DNA of 64,000 nt from Buxus sempervirens (taxonomy: Eukaryota > Streptophyta > Magnoliopsida > Buxales > Buxaceae). The notes under the pieces were generated by a model. That model was not told the DNA's origin. It saw only the letters and a program-made list of their open reading frames with translations, and searched no databases. Location: assembly GCA_947561395.2 (NCBI GenBank), contig OX387184.1:29502766-29566765 (forward strand). The letters run 5' to 3'. Shown piece by piece: positions 45,471 through 55,546 of the stretch (within the stretch, counting starts at the first letter, position 1; each line of letters starts with the position of its first letter). Position numbers and translations under genes: made by a program.

Positions 45471-48289
45471 ATCTATTTCCGTTGTGTTTTTGTTTACATA
45501 TAAAACCCTCAGTATTGTATAAGCAAATAACCAGACTTAAAATGAAAGATCATAAGAGGCCAGGTTTGTTACATCCTTCTTAAAACCAATAAATACAATG
45601 GATAAACAACCTTCACAAAGTAATTAACATCCAAGATGATCAAGCCATGGTACATTCAAATTGAACAAAAAAAACAATTAAATAAAATAAACGTTTATTT
45701 AAATGGAGAAGAAAATAAGCATTACTCAGACATGAGCACATGATCAAGCCACTTGTAAAGAATAATAATAACAAATGGACAATTAATAAAAATGAGAAAC
45801 TAAATTCACTAAATATATAAGCCTAAGGGGGTGTTTGGTGGGCATTATAGAATCTGGATTATACTTGAATCTTATTTCATAATCTAAAAGCCGTGTTTGG
45901 TTGGGATTTTAAGGTCAGATTCTACTATCCAATTGCATAAACATAATATTATAATAAATTAATATATTATTATAATATATGATAATATTTAATATATTAA
46001 TATATTAAAATATAATAATACATTAATATATCCTACGTAATATCGTAATATTAATAATTCATATTATATTGATTTATTGCCATTAATATAATAATATTAT
46101 AATATAATATATTATTAATAACATTATATTTATAATATTTTAATTATATTAATATAATATTATAATATATATATATATATACTATTTTAAAATTTCATAT
46201 TGCAATTATTATAATTGTTATGTATATTATATAATATTATAATAGTATTATATATTGTTACAATAATATTATTATAATACACATAATATAACATTATTAT
46301 ATTATATATAATATTATTATATATAAATTTATATATTATGTAAAAATATACATATTATATAATAATATATACGACAATAAACGGATTCGAGTTGGGTTGC
46401 AATGAATCCAATTTGTTTATACATATAAGAAGTTAGAAAAGCAACTCTAACCTTCCCAAAAAATGACCAAACACAAACCAACTTTACCTAATAAATGGAT
46501 TTACAAGAAGTTAATGTAAACATCTCATACCAACAACCAAATCCATTTGAAAATGAACAAGATCAATTAGGTTTGTGGGTTGGGTCATACATTATTATTC
46601 AATGTGTTGGTACTTAACATTACAATTTTTATTATGTGAATAATATACAATTGTTAACATTGATTATGAAATCTAAGTAGGGATACAAGAAATCAAATGG
46701 TAGGTTATAAAATTGATTAGGGTTGGATTTGCCTATTAAGAAGGAATCACAATTAGCTGTATGACTGCTTTACAAGCGATTAACCTTTTTCAAGCACATA
46801 AATATATACTACTAAAAGCCAACATAAAAAATTCTAACCTGACATTTTCGTTTGTCCAAAAAATCTTTTGAAAACTTTAAAGCCCCCATATCGCCTGAAT
46901 AACTAACCGCACATAATTTTTGTTGAAATTTTTTAATGCTCCTACATCCCCTAAATAACTACCCATATACCACTACTTATATAACAATCTATGTATTTCA
47001 TTAAAACAAATTGTAAAAAGATTTTAAGTATGTATGTGCAGTACTGCAAGTGCCACACCATAATTTTATCAAAAGGCTTCCTAAGTTGAGTATAAACCAT
47101 TCAAAGTCCCCATTATAGGACACATGCCAAGACAAATATTGAGAGAGACAAATAACATAAAAATATTATGATTGTTGCTACAAAAGTTGTCTTGAGTTTA
47201 GATTCTACCATCTATCATTTTTGTCATTCTATCTTTTGGGAATTGGCAAAGGGACAAGCATAAAAGTTGATGAGAAATCTCTAAAAATTTAAACATTAAA
47301 TATTGGGTCCCTTCTTTAAAATGGAAGAACTTCTCACACCTCTAAGCAACTAGATAGATTGGGCAGCTAATAAAGGAATCAAATCCCAATTTTACAAATC
47401 ACAAGCAATGGAAACTAGAAACAGAAGCCACCCCAAGTGAAGCAAAGGCATCAATGTTTTCCTCTTCCTTTTGTCTTTTTGTAGGCACATGACACAAGAC
47501 TTTTTCTCCCACCTGTACGTGGTATGAAAGAAAATCACCATGATCTTAAATTATATAACAAACAAAATTAAGAACTTGTGTTCTTGTTTCATGATTGTGA
47601 AGTTCTTACACATCTACGAAGGAGGAAATCAAGTGCCAGATGCGTTGATTTTGAGCAATCTCCTTTTGAAGATGCTCGTGGGAGATCTTTTGACCGAGTT
47701 GTTTCAATTAAATAATATTCTCATTTTCTTACTAACAAAAAAAAACAAAGAAACACAATGTCACTTGAAGATTATTTGATAGTGAAAAAGCAAATAATTC
47801 ATTCCATGCATTTTCAAAAATATTTAGACCTTCACCATTCGCACAACTCGATTCCAAAGCAACTCCTTCAAGCCGTTAGCTCCCGAAATTCGGGCAGTTC
47901 CTCAAGATGTCAGGTACGAACTCCTTCACACAATTTAATCAACCTAAACACAATGTACAGTGTCGCATAGTTAAATTTAGATGAATTTCCAGGTCGATGG
48001 AAACCAAATGGGGAAGAAGAAGCACCTGAATCTACAGTCTCGCACAATTAATCAACCTGAACGCAATCGGTGGGACAAAACAACCATTCTCTTCTCCAAT
48101 GAACGTCAGGGGAATGAACAAATTTCAGTCGTTTGGGCACAACAGGAATGGGAAAAAACGAACGAGGGAGTTTTGAAATTTTCTTTCGATTCGCATTTCG
48201 CGAGCGCAATACGAAGGAGAAATGCTCACAGGCGAACCACAATCGAATTGGTCTTTGGTCTATTGGTTGAGACAGTCAAAAACTAATGG
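45471..48289. other. MULE2 right arm between transposase and TIR
   Basis: Contains an AT-rich MITE-like insertion (45830-46500) and, near 47880-48070, two related copies of a phrase (tcacacaatttaatcaacctaaacacaatg / tcgcacaattaatcaacctgaacgcaatc). This arm should hold the transposase promoter and leader. No other gene was recognised. Confidence 0.4.
45830..46500. mobile_element. Probable AT-rich MITE
   Basis: Starts near GGGGGTGTTTGGTGGGC and ends near GACCAAACACAAACC, so the ends share an inverted TGTTTGGT. The centre (45950-46380) is almost only A and T with 'ataatatta' repeats and could fold back. Neither target duplication nor exact limits were established; hAT or PIF origin is possible. 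Confidence 0.45.
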
Positions 48290-48414
48290 GAGACGGCCAA
48301 AAACAAAAACTAACGTTGCCCAAAACAACATTGCCGTTCGTTGAGGTGAGAGGAAGAGGGGGACGCGTGTCGCGCTTGGGTCATTCGAATGACCATCTGG
48401 AGGTGAGGATGCGG
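48290..48414 (-). repeat. Right terminal inverted repeat of MULE2
   Basis: Inverse of the left TIR; includes CGCTTGGGTCATTCGAATG and ends GAGGATGCGG at 48414. LINE sequence resumes directly after it. Confidence 0.85.
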
Positions 48415-49066
48415 GCTGAGGAAAAAATTGTTTCAGGAAGAAATAAAGAAGAAAGGAATGAGCAAGAAAGAAATCTATGAAGCTGGAAAAATGGAGGGTA
48501 CAAGAGAGGTGGTGGAAAGAACGAGAAGCTGGAAGAGGAAGATGCTGATGTAGATGACGAGGACACATTAGAAGAAGATGATGCAGAGTTTGAGGACTTT
48601 GATAAGGAAGACGAGTTCACATTTCCGGTTCCAGGAGATGAGGTGAACAGTGCAATGGTGGAGAGCCTATCAACAAAGTTTTAGAGGCAGTTCGAATAGG
48701 AGAGGATGGAAGGGAAGTATGGCACCATAATAGAACATCCTCATTCTCCCTCCTTCATTCAAGATACATCTGAGCTCAATGCGGTAAGTCAAAAATCACC
48801 CAAAAGAAAAGTTTATGAAATTTAAGAGTCAGAGGAGTCTAATAGAGAGGGCATGACTAATCTCCATGAAAGTAGCATTGAGATAGATCGCAATGATGCA
48901 ATAGATTCCCATGAAGCTTCTGGAATGGAACGTTATAGGGGCAGCTCAGCCGTCCGCATATCGTTTACAAAGATACTTCGTAGATTTTGTAAACCGAATG
49001 CCCTTGTGTTGTATCGTTTACAAAGATACGTTATAGGGGCAGCTCAGCCATCAGCATATCGTTAAT
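48415..49066 (+). pseudogene. LINE ORF1 acidic tail and ORF1-ORF2 junction
   Basis: Continues ORF1 after MULE2: a lysine/glutamate-rich stretch, then a strongly acidic part (EEDADVDDEDTLEEDDAEFE, about 48535-48600). From about 48950 the reading FTKILRRFCKPNALVL looks like the start of the ORF2 endonuclease. A 98-bp duplication lies at 48930-49063. Confidence 0.6.
48930..49063. repeat. 98-bp tandem duplication in the LINE
   Basis: CGTTATAGGGGCAGCTCAGC followed by C(G/A)TC(C/A)GCATATCGTT stands at 48931-48965 and 49029-49063. Between them CGTTTACAAAGATAC also occurs twice. The duplication disrupts the start of the endonuclease. Confidence 0.8.
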
Positions 49067-51262
49067 GTGAAGTCAATAGGAAAGGCGGGTTGCATTTGTG
49101 TGTTTTGGAAAGAAGATAACTATCTTTTAGATATAATCTTCAATTCACACTAGCTAATACACCTTTTATAGTTTGATAAAGAAGAAAATATCAGCTGGTA
49201 TTTAACTGTAATATATGTGTTTCCTTACAAGCACAAAAAGGAAATAGCATGGTCCCAATTAGAGGAGTTAGGAGAAAATTTAGGAAAAGAATGGTTAGTA
49301 GTTCATGATTTTAACGTTATGCTAAGCTTTGACAATAAGATGGGAGAGAGAAAAATGAGATGGTCCCAAACACAAAGATTCTGAAGTTGTATTAACAAGT
49401 GTGAACTGATTGATTTGGGATATAAAGTTAACCCTTATACTTGGTCTAATAGAAGAAAAGGACATGCATTAATTTTTGAAAGACATGATAGAATGCTAGC
49501 AACATCAAGTTGGAAAAACATCTATGCTGATTCATTAGTTTATCATTTACCTTTTTTAGACTTTGATCATGCTCATATTTTGTTAAAAGAATTTAATAGA
49601 GAAAGCCCTTTAGATTTGAAGTAATGCGGAATCAAGATGGGGACTTAGTAAATATGATAGAAGAAGCATGGAATTATGAACCAAAGGGATCAGACATTTT
49701 TAAATTTATGAAAAAATTCTAAAAATTTAAAAATCTAGAAAGAGAAGAGAATAAAAAAAAATTTTAAGAATTTGTTTGAAAAACTTGAAGATACTTTAGA
49801 GAAATTATGAGAATATCAAAAACAGTTGATAAGGACACTAGAAAATGAGGAATTAAAGCAGGAGGAGAAAGAATGTATAGAAAATTATGATCAATTACTA
49901 ATATGTGAAGAAATGTTTTGAGCACAAAAATCTAGAATTGATTGATTAAAACTAGGAGATAAAAACACAAAGTTCTTTCATACAATGGCAGTTAGAAGAA
50001 GAGCGAATAATAGAATACGGAAAATTAAAAATAAAGATAATATATGGAAGGAAAATCATGAGTAAATAATTGAATCATTTATGGAGGATTTCCAAGATAA
50101 ATTCAAGACAAGAGGCAAAAATACAGAACTAAAAATAGTGGATGCACTACCAAGAGTAATCATGGAAGAAGATAAGGAAATGTTAACAGAAGAAGTAACT
50201 ATAGAGGAAATCATTAAGGCTATGGAAGAAATGAAGGACTTAAAAGCACCAAGACCGGATGGATTACTAGTATTTTTTTTTCTATAAAAATAATTGGGAA
50301 CAAGTAGGAGATAGTATAAAAAATATGGTTTATCATTTTTTTTAAAAACGGATTTATGCTAAGAGAAATGAATCAGACATATATAGCATCAATACCAAAA
50401 GGAAATAATCAAGAAATGAAAAGGATTACAGACCCATAAGTTTATGCAATGTGAGTTATAAAATAATAGCTAAGATACTAGCTAATAGATTGAAGAAAGT
50501 TTTAAATAAGATAGTATCACCAACACAAAGTGCCTTTGTACCAGGAATATGGATAGCGGATGATATTTTAATTACTCAAGAGATATTTCACACTTTTAGG
50601 ACAAAAAAGAGGAAAATTAGGACCAATGAGTTTAAAGCCTGATGTGGAAAAAGCATATGATCGGCTAGAATGGCCATTTATAAAGGTTTTCAAGGCCAAA
50701 TTAGGATTTTATGAGAAATGCTGAATGGGTAATGCAATGTATAACTACAGTCCCATTTTTTATCCTAATAAATGGTGTGCTATCTCCGTGCTTTGAACCG
50801 ACTAGAGGAATTAAACAGGGAAACCCTTTATCTTCATATTTGTTTATATTATGTTCAGAAGTTCTAGCAAGAAATATATATATATATATATAAAGAAGGA
50901 AAATTTAAAAAATAAAAGAAAAAATGAGAGTAATATTGGCATAAAGATATTGAGAACAGGGCCTAAAATGTCACACTTAATGTCTGTATATGATTGTACA
51001 ATATTTGGAAAGGCAGATCTTAAAACAACGGAGGAAATAACTAATATACTGGAAGATTATTGTAGGGAGTCAGGACAGCAAGTTATTTATAATAAATCAA
51101 CATTAAGTTTTCAAGAAATGTACACAATAGAAATAAGAAGATCAAAAGTAAAATATTTGAATGTAAAATAGGAAAACCATGAGAAAAGCACCTAGGAATT
51201 CCAATAAATGTAACAAGAATCACATAAGACACATATAAGTACTTGGAAGAAAGAATGAATAT
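49067..51262 (+). pseudogene. LINE ORF2 5' part: endonuclease and reverse transcriptase, degenerate
   Basis: Endonuclease: GGLHLCVLE / GCICVFW near 49090, VVHDFNVML near 49300 (GDFN altered to HDFN), CELIDLGYKVNPYTWSNRRK near 49395-49455, and a degraded SDH (DFDHAHILL near 49560). Reverse transcriptase: YIASIPKGN near 50380, SYKIIAKILANRLKKVLNKI then SPTQSAFVPG at 50450-50550, GIKQGNPLSSYLFIL near 50810, and MSVYDCTIFG near 50980 where a (F/Y)ADD catalytic box is expected. The second catalytic aspartate is thus lost. Several stops and frameshifts. It ends in YLEERMN, cut by LTR A copy 4. Confidence 0.85.
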
Positions 51263-51724
51263 TGTAAGCACCTCATTTTTGCGGACCAAAAGTGCCGGAA
51301 ATGAAAACCCTAAGGGCCCGATTGGTTCGCGGAATTTGGGGGTGGAAATGGGGTAAGAATTGGAATTGGGTTCCCAAGGCCTATAGACATCTGCCTCTCA
51401 AAACCCCAAAGGCTTTCTTCTCGCCTCTATTCCCCAGCCCGGTCCTTCACACCGGACGACGATGGATCTGAAAACAAAATAAGAAGCAACTGTGAGACGA
51501 ATGTCTCAGTAAGCAACACATGCATGATTCGGTGAAAATGCAGTTTATGCAACTATCTCTCGATAAAACCATGGCATGTGGCTAGTTGAAATATTGCAGA
51601 AACAACGGCAACATAGTGTCGTTTAACAAGTGCATGCATGTGCGTTGGTGTACAGGTCAACTATTCATAATAAGCATATATCTTTTTTTCATTATACATG
51701 ACCTCTCAGATTTCCAAGCTTGTA

Positions 51725-52080
51725 CATGGGATGCTAGTTCACTATCCCCCAGTCAGGGTGAACCATAGTCCACTATCCCCAACTGAGGTGAACAAGACAT
51801 ATTACTTACCAATAATCACTTTTATGAAGAAGCTAGTTCACTACCCCCAAATTGAGGTGAACACTACACATTATTTGCCGATATCACTTTGGAGAAAGAG
51901 CCAGTTCACTACCCCCAAATTGAGGTGAACACTAGTTCACTACCCCCAATTGAGGTGAACACTACACATTACTTTCCAATATCACTTTGGAGAAGGAGCC
52001 AGTTCATTACCCCCAAATTGAGGTAAACACTAGTTCACTACCCCCAATTGAGGTGAACACTACACATATAGAATGCTAAA
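51725..52080. repeat. Tandem array 1: CTAGTTCACTACCCCC unit
   Basis: Units of roughly 40-70 bases built from 'agttcactacccccaa', 'ttgaggtgaacac' and 'tacacattac'; about seven 'agttcacta'-type starts are visible. Order and length of sub-units vary. Confidence 0.8.
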
Positions 52081-52184
52081 CATATGGGCCAATGTCCTAA
52101 ATAAATCTCATGCGGTTCTGGGCCACTACCCTCCATATAAGTCATATCATTGATGAACCAAATATCTCACAGTTTCAAGTTTTT

Positions 52185-52675
52185 GTGAAGGATGCTAGTT
52201 CACGACCCTCAACGGAAGTGAACCGCACACACTACCCACCGATACACTTTTTTTGAGGATGCTAGATCACTAGCCTCAACGGAAGTGAACCGCACACACT
52301 ACCCACCGATACACTTTTTTTTAGGATGCTAGATCACTACCCTCAACGGAAGTGAACCGCACACACTACCCACCGATGCACTTCTGTGGAGGATACTAGA
52401 TCACTACCCTCAACGGAAGTGAACCGCACACACTACCCACCGATACACTTCTGTGGAGGATGCTAGATCACTACCCTCAACGGAAGGATGCTAGATCACT
52501 ACCTTCAACGGAAGTGAACCGCACACACTACCCACCGATGCACTTCTGTGGAGGATACTAGATCACTACCCTCAACGGAAGTGAACTACACACACTACCC
52601 ACCGATACACTTCCGTGGAGGATGCTAGATCACTACCCTCAACGGAAGTGAATCGCACACACTACCCATGAAGAC
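52185..52675. repeat. Tandem array 2: GGATGCTAGATCACTACCCT unit, about 66 bp, about 8 copies
   Basis: Unit: ggatgctagatcactaccct, caacggaagtgaaccgcaca, cactacccaccgatacactt, ctgtgga. Copies start near 52192, 52258, 52325, 52390, 52457, 52485 (short), 52552 and 52618 with few differences, implying recent expansion. Array 1 and array 2 share the 'ctagttcac..gtgaac' outline. Confidence 0.88.
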
Positions 52676-55214
52676 TGGCTGTTCAGGTATCCGCATCAAT
52701 ACCACATGCACACTTGCATGGGAAATGTTCAAGGGTAACCCATGGCCTTACTAGAGTTAATCTTGGGCCACACCCTCATTCGATATCAGTAACCATGGGC
52801 CACTGCCCCTTCATTTATGGTATTATTATCCATCTCTAAAGGTTAATTGAAAGATGAATTAAGTGATGGATCCAAGTTATTCTACCTTTATAGGAATTTG
52901 GGATAGAAACCCTATTTAAGGCCCTCCTAGGTAATATGTACCCAACATCCTTGGGTATTTAGAATTTCGAGGTACTTTCACTTGGAACACTTACTAGACA
53001 CGTAATTCTCACCTAAACATAGGTTGGATTTGAATAGAACCAATTAGTGGTAAGATCTGGGCTAAAGTCACACTTTTGGAAACTTCCTACATTCCTTGAC
53101 CCATTTTGGCAACTCATGCCTCAACTCCTTTGAAAACTCATGCAACTTGAGTTTGGTTCTTGTATTCTACTTCCATAAATCATTTGGAAGATATTTGAAG
53201 GGGTGGAATCAATTTAACCCACTTCTATAAAAATCTGGAACATGAACTCTCTATAAGACCTATTCTAGCAAAACGTACCCAAAATCTTCACTATTTGGAA
53301 TTTGGTGATGACTCCAATTGGAACACTCCCCAGACTCCTAAATCTCACTCATACAAAGGTTTAATTTGAATAAAAACAAAGCGGAGTTTAGTCTGGGCAA
53401 AAACTCGAAAATAGGGAAATCTGGGCAGGGCGCTCGATGGGTCGCTCGAACCAACTTCGAGCGGCCAAATATTTGCTCTTGGGTTCTTCTGTTAAACTAG
53501 TCGCTCGAGCATTGCTCGAGCAGCCATGACTTAAACCTCTACCTGAAGCTTCCTAAAACTACCACCCGATGCCTGCTTGAGCAACTGCTCGGATGGTTGG
53601 GCATTTGACAGTTTGCGAAATCCGAACTTTTGGGATTTTGGGGGTTTTCCCAAATCTCACTCGTTTTGGGTGTTTTTGGGCTTTAAATTGCTCCTAGCAT
53701 GTGTAGTTATCTACTACTAACAAAACCCCTAAGAAAAATACTCTCCATTTACACAAATAAGCATTTCCATACTCAAACCCTAACATTCACATCTCATGCA
53801 CGAAAATGGCCGAAATTTGAAATATGGGGAGGGGTGATGTTGCTTACCTCTTGCAAGCACTTAAGAAAGTCTTCTTGCTTCCTTTGCAACTCATGAACAG
53901 TTCTTGGGGTGCCTCTTGGTTGGTTTCACCACAAATCCCCAAGCTTCTTCACCAAACGAAAATGGCACTTGGGTTCTCTTCTCTCTTTTCTTGCTAGGGT
54001 TTTCTTCAAAAGGGTGTAAAGTAAGTGGGGATGTGATGGGAACAAAATGGGGAGAGAAAGAGGTGAAGAATGGGAGTGGGAAGGGAGGAGGGAGATGAAG
54101 AGAATAGGGGAGAAGAGTGAAGGGTCGAGTGTGTGGTTGAATAAGGGTTTTATTTTTCTTTTCTTTTCTCACTTAAGTAATTTCTCACAAAACACCAATT
54201 TCACAAGTTTGCCACTCTCCTATTGCACAATACCAACCACACTTAGCCAATTTTTCTCACACTAGGAAATCTCATTTAACAAAATAGAGGTTGCTCACCT
54301 TCATAAGTCACTGTCGAGCCGGGGCTTAGCCACTTGGCTGGCTTCAAGCTTGGGCTTCTCCAGCTTCACCTACACATCACACTCACTAGTTAGGCTGTGC
54401 TAGGGATATTGGAACAGGGTTTCACAATTACAATGTGCATGATTAATATGTTGTTTAATATTCAATTTTTTGTTTGACATATGGATAATAGATTGGTTGG
54501 TACTCATGCTGAAAATGATACAAAAGAGAAGAAGAAAAAAATTCTTTTACATGCACTTGTTTGTACTATTACATCAATTACAATTTGGCATTACGAAAAA
54601 TATATTGTGAAAGGGCCTATAGGAGATAATGAGATTTTAAGAGAACTATATTTAAAATATAGAATTGATAAGTCATGATAATCAGTCACTTGTGTTGTTA
54701 TTATTAACATGGGAATGATACAAATCAATTCTTCATAAGTTCATCCAATCAATGGAATTGGATTTTAAATCAATTCTTCATGGAATTGTAATTCCAAATT
54801 TCAATTCTCTTGCCATCCAATCACAATAATTTCAATTCTACCCAATTCCAATTCTTGATGAATTAGAATTGGAATTATAATTCTTAATTCCAAATCCAAT
54901 TATTGAACCAATCGGGGCCTAACTGAAAAGTCAACCCCTAAAGGAACAAAAGTTGACTTTTTTATCTGGTGCAAATCGACCACCATGCTTCTTACTATTG
55001 GATAGGAAATTTTGACACGATTCCAACGCAACTGAATTTGCCCGAATCGAAGTCCAGATGAAGAAGTTATGAGCCAGTCAAACTTGAAGGGAGCAAAAAT
55101 CGACCTTCTGCTAAATCCCAGATCAACTGCCCAATTTTGTCCTAACAAAAAGAGCATCTCAACGCGATCCCGACACAATTGAGTTTGTTGAAATCGAAGT
55201 CCCAAAAAGAGAAT

Positions 55215-55546
55215 TGTAACGCCCCAGACCCATAACCAACAAGATATTGTCTGCTCTGGGCCCACGGGCCCTCACGGATTTATTTTCAAGGACAACACGA
55301 GAAAACTTCCCAGGGGTCACCCATCCTAGCAGTGGTCCCACCCGAGCACGCTTAACTTTAGGGTTCTCAGGGGATTTAGTCCCGTGTTGCTCCTTAAAAG
55401 GCCTCTTGCTAATTTGGGGGTCTTAAGACTACTTATAGCATCCCCGAGCATTGTGGGATCCCAACCATATATGCACATCCTCGCCTGGTAGCTCGCCCAG
55501 TGAGATTACCTATTCACCCGCCCACTTAGACAGTCAGGATGTCACA
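55215..55546 (-). mobile_element. Cassandra-like solo LTR with 5S rRNA-derived segment, TSD AGAAT
   Basis: Plus-strand limits are TGTAACGCCC and GATGTCACA with AGAAT at 55210-55214 and 55547-55551. On the minus strand it contains AAGTTAAGCGTGCTCGGG, CTAGGATGGGTGACCCC and TGGGAAGT in the order of plant 5S rRNA, covering its internal pol III control region (box A, intermediate element, box C). 5S-derived LTRs are the hallmark of Cassandra TRIMs, and 332 bp fits their LTR size. Only one LTR is present. It sits within the repeat units of LTR A copy 4. Confidence 0.88.
55295..55356 (-). promoter_or_regulatory. 5S-like internal pol III promoter in the Cassandra LTR
   Basis: Minus-strand AGTTAAGCGTGC resembles box A, a middle CTGCTAGGATG the intermediate element, and GGATGGGTGACC box C of 5S rRNA genes. 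Spacing follows 5S. Whether it still directs transcription is not shown. Confidence 0.7.

Larger units (their letters stand above)
34965..48414 (+). mobile_element. MULE2: Mutator-like element, 13.45 kb, with cargo genes
   Basis: TIRs 34965-35128 and 48290-48414 begin CCGCATCCTC and share a block ending ATTCGAATGACCCAAGCG and a second starting TCTTCCTCTCACCTCAACG. The left TIR has an extra internal duplication (GGATGGTCGTTCG twice). Inside, two cargo genes read rightward from the left end (38661-40653 and 40775-41950), and a FAR1/MULE transposase reads leftward from the right end (45470-42940). LINE ORF1 flanks both sides. The target duplication is unclear: CTGAACAACA and CTGAGGAAAA near the ends agree at 7 of 10 positions but are out of register by two bases. 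Confidence 0.85.
51400..54426 (-). mobile_element. LTR B-like piece inside the PIF/Harbinger element
   Basis: Contains in order the words shared with LTR B/C types: GACGACGATGGATCTGAAAAC..tctcagtaagcaac (51450-51520), tandem arrays (51725-52675), a cgctcgag domain (53430-53600), a pyrimidine/purine-rich part (53880-54130) and an end GGTTTCACA at 54426. The left limit is not resolved and no target duplication was found, so it may be truncated. No coding domain. Confidence 0.6.
51314..54919 (+). mobile_element. PIF/Harbinger-like DNA transposon, TSD TAA
   Basis: Ends are GGGCCCGATTGGTTC and the inverse of GGCCCCGATTGGTTC, flanked by TAA at 51311-51313 and 54920-54922: the three-base duplication typical of PIF/Harbinger. 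Beyond the TIR both ends are rich in 'aattggaattgg' words. Much of the interior (about 51400-54426) is an LTR B-like piece; the remaining net element is only about 0.6 kb. A short open frame at 54481-54678 (ALVCTITSITIWHYEKYIVK) resembles the N-terminal part of plant Harbinger nucleases, weakly. Confidence 0.78.

Noticed and set aside
55215..55546. A true 5S rRNA gene
   Set aside because: Only part of 5S is similar and it is bounded by TG..CA and a 5-bp duplication, fitting a Cassandra LTR instead.
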